Assembly: GCA_038243605.1 (NCBI GenBank)
Contig: JBBSQX010000014.1
Span: 25,122-89,121, forward strand
From: Terrimesophilobacter sp038243605
GTDB lineage: Bacteria; Actinomycetota; Actinomycetes; Actinomycetales; Microbacteriaceae
DNA length: 64,000 bases
Direction: 5' to 3'
Shown: piece by piece, positions 33,871 through 43,676 of the stretch
Numbering within the stretch: the stretch's first letter is position 1
How the letters are laid out: each line of letters starts with the position of its first letter
Notes under the pieces: generated by a model
Told to the model about the DNA's origin: nothing
Databases searched by the model: none
What the model saw: the letters and a program-made list of their open reading frames with translations, nothing else
Position numbers and translations under genes: made by a program

Positions 33871-36800
33871 ATGACTGAGCCACGATTGGCGACCCAGCCA
33901 TCTCTGGGACTACCGTTCCGCGGCAAGACCGCTGAACTGCGTTTTGTGGGCCGCGACGCGCAGTTTCGCGAACTGGTCGCCGCTCTTACCCCTGGGTCAG
34001 CCGCCCTCAAGCTTGTCACCGGAGACGCAGGAATCGGCAAAACGCGGCTTGTCTCAGAAGTTGTCGCTGAAGCACAAAAACGCGGCCATCGTGTTGTTAA
34101 GGGTGTTTCGTGGGAGGTGGAGGGCGCCCCGCCATTTTGGCCATGGACTCACATAGTTCGAAGCATTTTGCGCACAACGCACGGCACGGACCTCAGTGCA
34201 CTCCTTCTCGATGATCCCGCCGCAACGCGATTAGATCTGTTCAATGCTGTTGCCGAACTCTTTCGCGCTGCGCAACAACAATCGCCTTTGATCGTCGTAC
34301 TGGAGGATCTTCACAGAGCCGACCAACCTTCCCTCGCCCTCCTACGGTTTCTCATTCGGCAGCGTCAGTCTCAGCGCATCCTCTTCATCGGAACCTATCG
34401 GGAACGTGAAGTACGCAACACGGCGGCAGGAGAGCAACTCAACGAACTGAGCCTGCCCGGGGTAAGAATCGACCTCGACGAGCTCGCACTCGACGAATTG
34501 CGCTCGCTCATACCGGAAGATGGGCCCGAGCCCTACGAGCTCCATGCGATTGCCGGAGGGAATCCACTCTTTGCCGAACAGGTTTTGCGGCTCTGGGTGA
34601 CAAAAGGTGAACTTCGCGCAGATCAAGGCTTTGTCGGAGTGACGATCGATAGTTCGTTGCGTTCGGTGACCAGAAGCAGGCTTGAGCACCTCTCCGCTGC
34701 GTCACGGCGAGCGCTGTCGGCCATTGCTGTTCACGGGCGCCCCATATCGATGAAAGACCTCGCACTGTTACTGGAGGTATCGAAAACCGAGGTGAGTGCC
34801 TTGCTCGCGCCGTCAATGGCGGCAGGGGTTATCCTTGCATCGTCGAGAGAGCTCGACCACGAAGAGGTCGCTTTCGCTCACGTGCTCCTCGCAAACGCGG
34901 CTGTTGAGCTCACCACGCCCGACGAGCTGCGCGCGCTACACCGCCGTTGCGCCAAGATTCTCGCCGGTCGTCAAGGGCGCGGTGCAGAACGAGCGCACCA
35001 TCTTTTGCAGTCTGGTGACGGTCACGCAGACGAGGCGCTCACTGCGTGCAAAGTGGCCGGTGATGAAGCGATGTCCGCACTTGCGTTTGAGGATGCCGTC
35101 TCGCACTACCAACAAGCATTGCGAGTGATCGACTTCTTTGGAGCTGGGGATGCGAACCGGCGACTGTTAGCCGTGATCGATCTCGGCACCGCGCAGTGGG
35201 TCGCCGGAGACTATTCACGTGCCGACACATCGTTCACGTCAGCCTGGCAAGACGCGAGCGAGGTGGGAAATGCCACCAGCTTGGCGCTCGCGGCGCTAGG
35301 CCCTGGCTTTCGATTCGAATTTAGTGGCACGCATGCCGACGAGCGCGCAACACGCTGCACGAGCGCACTTGACGCGCTTCCAAGCTCGGCGAGTACGCTG
35401 CGGGCCAGGCTTCTTTGCACGCTCGCGGCAGCACAGCTTGTGAGCGCCGACCCGACCGTCAGTCAACGCACTGCGCAACTCGCCATGGCGATGGCGGAAA
35501 GTCTCGGCGACGACCTCGTTATCGGCTACGCCCTCGTCGCCAAGATCGTCACCGACCTAGACCCAGACACGCTGACGGCGCGCCTCTTCAGCGCACGCCG
35601 AGTGCTCGCTATTGCCCGAACGTACGGGGATCGCGAGCTCGCGGCCAACGGCTATTTTTTACTACTCGCCGCGTTACTTGAAGCGGGTGACATCCGTGCG
35701 ATTGATGCCGAGCTTGAGCCGCTTCACAACGCCATCGAAGCGTTTATGGAGTTTCGCGATTCACGTCATGCGGGATGGTTCCGTTGCTCGCGAGCGCTTC
35801 TCGACGGCAAAGCAGAACTGGCTGAACAGTTAGCCAACGCTTCTTACGAACTCGCCACTGGCCACCATGACCCCGACGCACTCAGCGTGTGGATTGCGCA
35901 AATCTCCATCGCCCGTTGGATGCAGGGGCGTGTCAGCGAAGTGGAAGACTACTACCGTAGGGCCCACAGTGATGAGCCGAGGCGACCGGTTTGGACCGCT
36001 GTGCTCGCGTGGTTATGGGCCACACAGGGCCGTCATGACGAGGCCGCAACTGCCCTCAAGATCATCGGGCCAGTGTCTGAGATACCTCGCGACCGGCATT
36101 GGTTCCTCACGATGTCCACCCTGTCTGAAGTGGCCGCCATCATCGGCGACAAGGAAAGCGCTCACGCGCTGAGGGATGCCCTCATCAGTTACGCGTCGCG
36201 CCTCGTTCCGATCGGTCTCGGTATCGCTGCGTGGGGCACAGCCGCACGGCCACTCGGCCTTCTCGCCCGGCTGCTTGGTCGACATGACGAAGCACTCTCG
36301 CATTTTCGCCACTCGGTCCAGGTGTGCACGCAGGCCGGGGCAATCCCCTGGCTGGTGGAGTCACAACTTGACCTCGCTGAAACCCTGTTCGCTTCCGGAT
36401 TAGGCGAGACATTCCCCGAGGCGGTGGCTCTCGCAAAACGTGCGTGCGCAACAGCAGGCGAACGCGGGCTCGATGTTTTTGTTGTTCGGGCGAAACTGAT
36501 GCTGGCGAGTGTTGGCGCCGACACGTCAGTCACTGACGACGGTGCACACGGTCCGACACAGGAGAGGCGCGCGGCTATCACCGTCATGGGGAGGTTCGAA
36601 GTGACGGCAGCAGACGGTTCCCTCGCTCACTGGACCTCCCGAAAGGCCAGGGCACTCTTGCAACTTCTCATCGCCTCGCGTGGTGAGGCCGTGCCGAGAG
36701 AGCGGATCATGGACACCCTTTGGCCCGACGAGGAGCCCTCAGCGTTGGCCAACCGGATGTCCGTCGCCATCAGTACCGTGCGCAGAGCTCTCGACCCGGC

Positions 36801-37257
36801 GCGAGCTCACCCCGCTCAACACTTTCTGCGGGCGGAACGCAATGTGCTCCAGTTGAATCGAGAGAACCTCGACGTTGATATCGAGGCTTTTCTCCAGTCA
36901 GCGATGATGGCGCTCACCCAGTCCGAGACGCCACGCGACGCGCAACTATCACATGCGATCGAAAGCTACTCGGGCGATGTGTTCGCTGACGAGCCTTACG
37001 AGGAGTGGGCGCGGCAGCTGCGCGACAAAGCCAGGAACACACTGGCTGCGCTGTGCCGGCGCCGTGCAGAAACGGCAACGCTACGCGACAACCCCCTCTT
37101 GGCTGCTGAGCTACATCGCAGAGTACTGAGTGTGGATCGTTACGACGAGATTGCTCACCGTGGACTCATCACTGCCCTTAAATCACTTGGTGTCGATGGG
37201 CAAGCCAAAATTGCCCAAGAAAACTACCACGCGGCGATGTCAGAGCTCGCCAGCTAG
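33871..37257 (+). CDS. STAND-type AAA ATPase regulator with C-terminal SARP/BTAD domain
   Basis: This 1128-residue cytosolic regulator has an N-terminal AAA_16 ATPase with Walker A GDAGIGKT (51-58) and Walker B IVVLED (141-146). A long helical TPR-like middle (about 350-890) follows, then an OmpR/SARP winged helix (about 899-995, RFEVTAADGSLAHWTSRKAR) and a bacterial transcriptional activator domain (about 1000-1125). AfsR/SARP proteins usually carry the DNA-binding part at the N-terminus; here it is at the C-terminus. The TATCAT box 8 nt before the ATG suggests a near-leaderless start. Two paralogous lipoprotein genes flank it, likely targets or signals (inference). Confidence 0.82.
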   Translation: MTEPRLATQPSLGLPFRGKTAELRFVGRDAQFRELVAALTPGSAALKLVTGDAGIGKTRLVSEVVAEAQKRGHRVVKGVSWEVEGAPPFWPWTHIVRSILRTTHGTDLSALLLDDPAATRLDLFNAVAELFRAAQQQSPLIVVLEDLHRADQPSLALLRFLIRQRQSQRILFIGTYREREVRNTAAGEQLNELSLPGVRIDLDELALDELRSLIPEDGPEPYELHAIAGGNPLFAEQVLRLWVTKGELRADQGFVGVTIDSSLRSVTRSRLEHLSAASRRALSAIAVHGRPISMKDLALLLEVSKTEVSALLAPSMAAGVILASSRELDHEEVAFAHVLLANAAVELTTPDELRALHRRCAKILAGRQGRGAERAHHLLQSGDGHADEALTACKVAGDEAMSALAFEDAVSHYQQALRVIDFFGAGDANRRLLAVIDLGTAQWVAGDYSRADTSFTSAWQDASEVGNATSLALAALGPGFRFEFSGTHADERATRCTSALDALPSSASTLRARLLCTLAAAQLVSADPTVSQRTAQLAMAMAESLGDDLVIGYALVAKIVTDLDPDTLTARLFSARRVLAIARTYGDRELAANGYFLLLAALLEAGDIRAIDAELEPLHNAIEAFMEFRDSRHAGWFRCSRALLDGKAELAEQLANASYELATGHHDPDALSVWIAQISIARWMQGRVSEVEDYYRRAHSDEPRRPVWTAVLAWLWATQGRHDEAATALKIIGPVSEIPRDRHWFLTMSTLSEVAAIIGDKESAHALRDALISYASRLVPIGLGIAAWGTAARPLGLLARLLGRHDEALSHFRHSVQVCTQAGAIPWLVESQLDLAETLFASGLGETFPEAVALAKRACATAGERGLDVFVVRAKLMLASVGADTSVTDDGAHGPTQERRAAITVMGRFEVTAADGSLAHWTSRKARALLQLLIASRGEAVPRERIMDTLWPDEEPSALANRMSVAISTVRRALDPARAHPAQHFLRAERNVLQLNRENLDVDIEAFLQSAMMALTQSETPRDAQLSHAIESYSGDVFADEPYEEWARQLRDKARNTLAALCRRRAETATLRDNPLLAAELHRRVLSVDRYDEIAHRGLITALKSLGVDGQAKIAQENYHAAMSELAS

Positions 37258-37339
37258 GGCATGCAGGCCTTAAGGCATTCGGCTCGACCGCACGGGTGAG
37301 TCGACTCAGCTACGCACGCTCGCATTTAACACCGAGGGG

Positions 37340-37804
37340 TCAAGAACTCGGCTTCGTGTAGGTCACAGAATAGTTGGCGATGAAGCCAGCCTTGTCGTCC
37401 TTCGCAATGATCACAAGAAGCGAGTACGGCTCTTTCGTGAAAATATTGGCGGAACCTTCTTTGGCAGAGAAATTTTCGCCGATGTTCTTAAAGCCGGCCT
37501 CGATAAGCTGCGCCGCGATATCGCTAATCGCAGAAGCGTCCGAAAGCCTGATGGCCACATTCCACACCTTGCCTTCGTCAAGGCTGCCGAACGCGCCCGC
37601 CGAAACGATCTCGCCAGAAACGAGGGGAACATCAGACGGGAAATCAGCAGGAAGTGTAGTTCCGCCAACATCGAGCTGACCACCGGTGGCACCCTTGATC
37701 ACGTTCTGAATCGGGTTTCCGCCGCACGCAGCGAGCATGGGTGTGAGCGTCAACGCGACCACCATTGCTACGGGTACGAGCAAAGTTTTGCGACTAAACG
37801 ACAT
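37340..37804 (-). CDS. small lipoprotein, paralogue B
   Basis: This 154-residue lipoprotein has a signal peptide ending MLAACGG (Cys about 27). It aligns with the 33297-33773 protein over the NPI-IKG, D(V)GG and FPSDVPLVSGE block and keeps a similar beta-rich domain. It is convergent with the regulator, so one paralogue lies on each side of it. A GTAGGGG stretch precedes the ATG. The function is unknown; the conserved N-terminal block may be a shared binding or processing site. Confidence 0.72.
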   Translation of the reverse strand: MSFSRKTLLVPVAMVVALTLTPMLAACGGNPIQNVIKGATGGQLDVGGTTLPADFPSDVPLVSGEIVSAGAFGSLDEGKVWNVAIRLSDASAISDIAAQLIEAGFKNIGENFSAKEGSANIFTKEPYSLLVIIAKDDKAGFIANYSVTYTKPSS

Positions 37805-37905
37805 GATGAGAACCCCTACTTAGTGGTGCACAGAGCGCCGTCGTTCGACGGAATCCACGCAAGCGTACTATGCCTCGCGCCCGCAAGACAATGAGGAAAA
37901 GATAC

Positions 37906-39813
37906 TTAAGAGTTAGCGCGCTTGAGGCTCGCAGTGTTGCGCGCACGCGCGTTCTGGTTCAGCTCAACCTTGCGAATTCGCACGAACTCGGGCGTCACTT
38001 CGACACACTCGTCTTCACGAGCAAACTCAAGGCATTCCTCGAGTGTGAGCTGACGCGAAGGCGTCATCCGTTCAAAGGTGTCAGAGGTGGACTGTCGCAT
38101 GTTCGTGAGCTGCTTCTCTTTGGTGATGTTCACGTCCATGTCTTCGTTTCGTGAGTTCTCACCCACGACCATGCCTTCGTACACTTCTTGCGTCGGTTCA
38201 ACGAAGAACGACATGCGCTCCTGCAGCGCGACCATGGCAAACGGCGTTGCCGAACCAGAGCGGTCGGCCACGATGGAGCCGGTGTTGCGCGTCACAATGG
38301 AGCCAGCCCACGCGTCGTATCCGTGCAGGATTGCGTTGGCGATACCTGTTCCACGCGTGATGGTGAGGAACTCGGTGCGGAATCCGATAAGACCGCGCGA
38401 CGGAACGATGAACTCCATGCGCACCCATCCGGTGCCGTGATTGCTCATGCCATCCATGCGGCCCTTGCGCGCGGCGAGAAGTTGGGTGATCGCACCGAGG
38501 TGCTCTTCTGGCGCATCGATCGTGAGGTGCTCGAATGGCTCGTGCACCTTGCCATCGACGCGGCGCGTCACAACCTGGGGCTTGCCGACCGTGAGCTCGA
38601 AACCTTCGCGGCGCATCTGCTCGACGAGAATAGCGAGAGCAAGCTCACCACGGCCCTGAACTTCCCACGCATCCGGGCGTCCGACATCGACAACTTTGAG
38701 GGAGACGTTACCCACGAGTTCGCGGTCGAGGCGGTCCTTCACCATGCGCGAAGTGAGCTTGTGACCTTTGACCTTGCCCACCATCGGGCTTGTGTTGGTG
38801 CCGATCGTCATCGAGATCGCCGGGTCGTCAATTTTGATAGACGGGAGGGGACGGATGTCGTCGGGGTCGGCGAGCGTGTCGCCAATGGTGATGTCGGCAA
38901 AACCAGCAACGGCGACGATGTCGCCGGGGCCAGCGCTCTCGGCCGGGTAGCGATCAAGTGCCTTAGTGATCAAAAGCTCTGTGACGCGCACGTTGTGAAC
39001 TTCGCCATCTTGGCGCACCCACGCGACGGTTTGGCCCTTCTTCAGCGTTCCATTGAAGACGCGCAGGAGCGCAAGGCGCCCAAGGAACGGTGACGCGTCA
39101 AGGTTGGTGACGTGCGCCTGGAGCGGAGCATCCGTGTCGTAGCTTGGAGCCGGAATGTGCTCAAGGATTGCGGCGAAAAGCGGCTCAAGGTTGTCGTTGT
39201 CTGGCAGCGTGCCATTTTGCGGCTTATTGAGGCTCGCGGCACCGTTTCGTCCAGAGGCGTAGACGATTGGCACATCGAGCAGAGCGTCGATGTCAAGATC
39301 TGGCACGTCGTCGACAAGGTCACTGGCGAGTCCGAGCAGAAGGTCCTGGCTCTCGGCGACGACGTCGTCGATGCGGGCATCAGGCCGGTCAGTCTTGTTG
39401 ACAAGCAGGATGACGGGAAGCTTTGCCTCTAATGCCTTACGCAGTACGAAACGGGTTTGTGGCAGCGGGCCCTCGCTCGCGTCAACGAGCAGAACGACGC
39501 CATCTACCATGCTGAGACCACGCTCAACCTCGCCACCAAAGTCAGCGTGACCTGGCGTGTCGATGACGTTAATCGTGATGGGACCGTCGGTGGCGTGAAT
39601 GCCGGTGTAGCTGATGGCCGTGTTCTTGGCCAAGATCGTGATGCCCTTTTCGCGCTCCAGATCGCCGGAGTCCATGGAGCGTTCCTCGACGTGCGAGTGC
39701 TCTGCGAAGGAGTTGGTCTGGCGCAGCATCGCGTCTACGAGGGTGGTCTTACCGTGGTCGACGTGGGCGACGATCGCCACGTTGCGCAAGTCATTGCGAG
39801 TGGCAATGGGCAT
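37906..39813 (-). CDS. typA: ribosome-associated GTPase TypA/BipA
   Basis: This 635-residue translational GTPase has G1 AHVDHGKT, G3 DTPGHADF, G4 NKTDRPD, an EF-Tu-like domain II, an EF-G-like domain V and the TypA-specific C-terminal domain (GRDLIGFRTEFLT-like region). It aids ribosome assembly and stress adaptation. The frame is open to 39846, but the ATG at 39813 with AAGGAC upstream gives the family-typical start MPIATRNDLRN. It lies 135 nt downstream of the peptide-transporter operon. Confidence 0.94.
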   Translation of the reverse strand: MPIATRNDLRNVAIVAHVDHGKTTLVDAMLRQTNSFAEHSHVEERSMDSGDLEREKGITILAKNTAISYTGIHATDGPITINVIDTPGHADFGGEVERGLSMVDGVVLLVDASEGPLPQTRFVLRKALEAKLPVILLVNKTDRPDARIDDVVAESQDLLLGLASDLVDDVPDLDIDALLDVPIVYASGRNGAASLNKPQNGTLPDNDNLEPLFAAILEHIPAPSYDTDAPLQAHVTNLDASPFLGRLALLRVFNGTLKKGQTVAWVRQDGEVHNVRVTELLITKALDRYPAESAGPGDIVAVAGFADITIGDTLADPDDIRPLPSIKIDDPAISMTIGTNTSPMVGKVKGHKLTSRMVKDRLDRELVGNVSLKVVDVGRPDAWEVQGRGELALAILVEQMRREGFELTVGKPQVVTRRVDGKVHEPFEHLTIDAPEEHLGAITQLLAARKGRMDGMSNHGTGWVRMEFIVPSRGLIGFRTEFLTITRGTGIANAILHGYDAWAGSIVTRNTGSIVADRSGSATPFAMVALQERMSFFVEPTQEVYEGMVVGENSRNEDMDVNITKEKQLTNMRQSTSDTFERMTPSRQLTLEECLEFAREDECVEVTPEFVRIRKVELNQNARARNTASLKRANS

Positions 39814-39948
39814 AGGTGTGCTGTCCTTGTTCTTTTTGGGGGGCAATCAATACTACGTGACTATGCGGCACCCAGCGTCCATGTCGGCTGAGAACTCGCT
39901 AAAACAGAGTGTTGCCAGATCGGATGTCTGCTTCAACGGTCACCAGGT

Positions 39949-41877
39949 CTACTTGTCGTCGTCTCTCTCGGCAGGCGCCCATTCCCACACGTTCCAGAGG
40001 ATGCCGCGTGCGAGTGTCGCTGGCGTCACTCCAGTGAGCGTTCCGTTGTGCGCAACAACGGTCTGGTCTTGATACAAGGGCAACCCGTATGCATCCGAAT
40101 ACAGTGTCTTATCGAGGTCAAGGCGAAGAGCGTTCTGCCCTGCCGCCCCGGGGGTCACCGCAAGCTGCGACAGTATCTCTTCCACCGTGGGGTTTGAGTA
40201 GCCGTTGAGGTTGCCCCTGCCTCCAGCGCCAAAGATGGACTGCAACCCGGCCACCGACGTGTTCGTGGATGACCAGGAAAAGATCGACGCGTCGTACACG
40301 CCAGGCACCCCCAGGAGGTTGCGCCAGTCGGGGCCAGAACAGTTCGTGACAACGAACCCTGCGAGAGCCGCCGATTCCGCGATGAGTTGGAACTCCTGCA
40401 CCCTTTTCGGGTTTGATGGGTCGAACATCATGCACACGGGCGGCGCCACGACACCCGCTTCGTCCACGAGCGCGATGGCGCCTTTGATATCTGGATGAGC
40501 GAAGCGCGCAGACCCGTTGTCGACGACGGCCTCTGAATATGCAGGAGTGCCAGGTAAGAAGACAAGTGACGACCTCTCAGACGCGCTGGCAAGAGGGGTT
40601 CCGATCACCTCGTTCCTCATCGACTGAGTCGGAATGGTTTTGAGAAAGGCTTCACGCAGACGTACATCGTGGAAGGTGGAGTGTTTGCCGTTCGCAACGG
40701 TCAGATCGAGGTGCTCGTAAGTGCCGCCCGGTACCGGCAAAATTTTCGCAGCCGGCACATCTTCCAGCGCCGTCATCGCGTCAGAACTTGACCGCGGAAC
40801 GATCACATCCGCAGTACCATCTGCCAACGCGGCAATGTGGTCGAGTGGGTCGACGAGAAAATGCACCACCACTGTCTCGAAGACCGGACTGTGCGCGCCA
40901 TGGTATCGATGGTTGGCGGTCAGCGTCACGCTTTCGCCCGGAGTGAATCCGGCGATCGTGTATGGGCCCGTCGACACGAGGAGCGATTCGTCTTCTGGCT
41001 TCGATTCAATGTCGAAACCGCTGTTCCAGAAGTTCGCGAGCGTGGAAAGCGTCGGAACATCACTCGTGGTGATGGCCTCAATGAGCGCGTCTTTCGCCTT
41101 TTGTGCGTCGGCGAGACGGTCAGCATCCACGTTTTCATTGCCGGTATTGGTATCCGGCGAAAGCGACATACCCAACGCCTTCGAGGCAACGACGTGAGCG
41201 GGCAAGCCCACCTGCAACAACATCGGCCAGTCGACGATGTAGCTGTCCCATATGAGCGTGATCGACCGACCGTCCTCGCTCACCTCAGGCAACGTCGTCA
41301 CGTACTGAAGCCCCTCGCTCGTTGCCCCATCGAAATACACCACGTCATCCGCGAACGGTCTTGAATACTTGCCAGTTTCTGCATCCCGGTAGCCAGCGTC
41401 GTTAACACCGTCGGTGTTGAGCGCACCCGAATTTGCAACCCATGCGAGCAGGAGGTCTGCGGCATCCACGGGAACGCCGTCAGACCAGGTGACGCCGCTG
41501 GCAATCGTGTATTTCACCGTCAGCGGATCATTCGACAACAACTGGGAGGTACCGAAGGAGGTATCGTCCACGAGCACCGACTTTTCGTCGTATCGGTTGA
41601 AACTCGAGTTAGTCGCCTGAAGCACCCCGCCGTTCGCGGGAGAGTCTCCGTACGACGTTCGATCATTCAGCGAAAATAGCGCGGTACTGGTGGCTACCGT
41701 CACGGTGCTGCCTTCCAGCACCGTTGGTGCTGTGCATCCGCTCATGGCGAGCACTGCCACAATGCCAAGGGAGACGCCGCGTAGCCACCGCAGCGCCCAT
41801 GGCAGCGCACCAGTCGAGCTTGCGCTACTCACGCCGGTACCACTTAACTTTGCGTCACTCACACCGGCACCACTCAA
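39949..41877 (-). CDS. ABC transporter substrate-binding lipoprotein (family 5), second of the cluster
   Basis: This protein of up to 642 residues has a lipobox (LAMSGC, Cys about 48) and the SBP_bac_5 fold (TVKYTIASGVTWSDGVPVDAADLL). It binds peptides or related ligands for the neighbouring importer. No ATG lies near the N-terminus. The TTG at 41877 precedes a duplicated stretch (SGAGVSDAK/SGTGVSSAS), so the true start may be one of the in-frame GTG codons just downstream. It is the last gene of the transporter operon, 38 nt after the ATPase. It is much diverged from the first binding protein. Confidence 0.82.
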   Translation of the reverse strand: MSGAGVSDAKLSGTGVSSASSTGALPWALRWLRGVSLGIVAVLAMSGCTAPTVLEGSTVTVATSTALFSLNDRTSYGDSPANGGVLQATNSSFNRYDEKSVLVDDTSFGTSQLLSNDPLTVKYTIASGVTWSDGVPVDAADLLLAWVANSGALNTDGVNDAGYRDAETGKYSRPFADDVVYFDGATSEGLQYVTTLPEVSEDGRSITLIWDSYIVDWPMLLQVGLPAHVVASKALGMSLSPDTNTGNENVDADRLADAQKAKDALIEAITTSDVPTLSTLANFWNSGFDIESKPEDESLLVSTGPYTIAGFTPGESVTLTANHRYHGAHSPVFETVVVHFLVDPLDHIAALADGTADVIVPRSSSDAMTALEDVPAAKILPVPGGTYEHLDLTVANGKHSTFHDVRLREAFLKTIPTQSMRNEVIGTPLASASERSSLVFLPGTPAYSEAVVDNGSARFAHPDIKGAIALVDEAGVVAPPVCMMFDPSNPKRVQEFQLIAESAALAGFVVTNCSGPDWRNLLGVPGVYDASIFSWSSTNTSVAGLQSIFGAGGRGNLNGYSNPTVEEILSQLAVTPGAAGQNALRLDLDKTLYSDAYGLPLYQDQTVVAHNGTLTGVTPATLARGILWNVWEWAPAERDDDK

Positions 41878-41915
41878 CCCCGCCTCAACAAATGCAGAGC
41901 CCGCAGCTATCTCCG

Positions 41916-43676
41916 CTAAATCCCAATTTTAAGTCGAGACCCGGGAATTGCGTTAAGCAGATCGCGCGTGTACTCCGTCTTCGGGTTCTCGAAGACTTCA
42001 TCCACGGTCGCGGCTTCAACGATCTGTCCTTGACGCATCACACACACGTTGTCGGCGATCATTCGCACCACGGCGAGGTCATGTGTGATGAACAGGTACG
42101 TGAGCTTCAATTCTGACTGCAGTTCAGCAAGCAGGTTCAAAATCTGGCCTTGTACGAGCACATCGAGTGCCGACACCGCTTCGTCAAGAATCACGATCTC
42201 AGGCTTGAGCGCGAGAGCCCTGGCAACAGCGACACGTTGACGTTGGCCACCAGAGAGTTCACCCGGGTACCGAGACGCCAAGTTCGGCGGTAACGCTACC
42301 TGCTCAAGAAGTTCAGTAACCCTCTGCTTGCGGAACTCGTGGTCGCCAGCTTTATGAATAACCAGGGGCTCAGCGATAATGCTGCGAATATTGCGCAGCG
42401 GGTCCAGCGAACCGTACGGGTCTTGGAACACCGGTTGCATCTTGCTTCGCAACTCGAACAGCGCCTTGCGTTTCATCCCCGCCGTGTTCTGTCCGGCGAT
42501 AATGATAGTGCCGCTCGTGGAGTCTTCGAGTTGCAGCAGAAGTTTCGCGACTGTCGACTTTCCTGAACCTGATTCACCCACGAGAGCCATCGTCGTGCCA
42601 CGATCAACCGAAAAACTTACGTTGTCTACGGCCTTCAGAAGCCCGGCCGCGCCCCGGCCGCCCCGAATCTTGAATACCTTAGTCAGACCATCCACCACGA
42701 TCACTGGCGCGCCCATGTCGCCTGTCGCCATCCTCAACGATTGCGTGGCGGTGCGTTCCTTCGCATGAATGGGAATCACGTCAGGTTCAGTACCGTCGGC
42801 CTTTGCCTTCACATGGGATGCCTGAATGCGCCGAGAGGCGAGACTTGGCGCTGCAGCGACCAGCCGCTGAGTGTACGGATGACGCGGGTTGAGCAGAATC
42901 TCTGCAGATGGCCCGGACTCCACAATTCGTCCTCGATACATCACAACGAGTTGCTCTGCACGCTCGGCAGCAAGGCCAAGGTCGTGAGTGATGAACAACA
43001 GCGCAGTGCCGGATTCTTTCGTCATCACCTCGAGGTGATCGAGGATGATCTTCTGCACCGTCACATCAAGCGCAGAGGTGGGCTCGTCAGCTATCAGCAA
43101 TTTCGGCCGAGCTGCCAAGCCCATGGCGATGAGCGCGCGTTGCCGCATGCCGCCGGAGAACTGGTGCGGAAATTGCCGAAGGCGCTTGTCGGCATCTTTG
43201 AGCCCAGCAAGCTCAAGTGCTTTAATCGCTTCGCGCTTGACGTCACGTCGGCCCTTGGCAACACCGTTGGCACGCACAGCCTCTTCCATCTGGAAGCCGA
43301 TGCTCCACACCGGGTTGAGGTTTGACATCGGGTCCTGAGGAACGAAACCGATTCCTCGCCCGCGAACACGCTCCAGCTCTGAACGACTCATCGCCGTCAG
43401 GTCATTACCGTCAAAAAGCACTTGACCGCTGGTGATCTTGCCAGAGCCGGGGAGCAAGTTGATGATGGCGTGCGCCATTGTCGACTTGCCGGAGCCCGAT
43501 TCGCCGACGACCGCGACGGTACCCCCGGGCATCAGGCTCATGCTGACGCCGTCAAGCGCCATCACCATGCCGTCTTGGTTCGGGAAACCAACGTGTAGGT
43601 CTTTGACCTCCAACAGCGGTCGCGGTGATGACTGCGTCATGTTTGTTGGCTTCTCACGTGACTCGGTCGCGCTCAT
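41916..43676 (-). CDS. peptide ABC transporter, fused double ATP-binding protein (DppD-DppF)
   Basis: This 586-residue protein contains two complete ABC domains, each with GESGSGKS Walker A and an LSGGQRQR- or FSGGMRQR-type signature (FSGGMRQRALIAMGLA in the first, LSGGQRQRVAVARAL in the second) and DEPTSALD or DEAVSALD. The halves correspond to DppD and DppF/OppF, joined by a linker at about 300-335. It energises peptide import through the two permeases. The start overlaps the DppC stop as ATGA. Confidence 0.93.
   Translation of the reverse strand: MSATESREKPTNMTQSSPRPLLEVKDLHVGFPNQDGMVMALDGVSMSLMPGGTVAVVGESGSGKSTMAHAIINLLPGSGKITSGQVLFDGNDLTAMSRSELERVRGRGIGFVPQDPMSNLNPVWSIGFQMEEAVRANGVAKGRRDVKREAIKALELAGLKDADKRLRQFPHQFSGGMRQRALIAMGLAARPKLLIADEPTSALDVTVQKIILDHLEVMTKESGTALLFITHDLGLAAERAEQLVVMYRGRIVESGPSAEILLNPRHPYTQRLVAAAPSLASRRIQASHVKAKADGTEPDVIPIHAKERTATQSLRMATGDMGAPVIVVDGLTKVFKIRGGRGAAGLLKAVDNVSFSVDRGTTMALVGESGSGKSTVAKLLLQLEDSTSGTIIIAGQNTAGMKRKALFELRSKMQPVFQDPYGSLDPLRNIRSIIAEPLVIHKAGDHEFRKQRVTELLEQVALPPNLASRYPGELSGGQRQRVAVARALALKPEIVILDEAVSALDVLVQGQILNLLAELQSELKLTYLFITHDLAVVRMIADNVCVMRQGQIVEAATVDEVFENPKTEYTRDLLNAIPGSRLKIGI

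Noticed and set aside
29961..37804. The efeUOB-regulator block, considered as a horizontally acquired island
   Set aside because: No integrase, direct repeats or tRNA borders are visible and base composition by eye is like its surroundings; a genome comparison would be needed.
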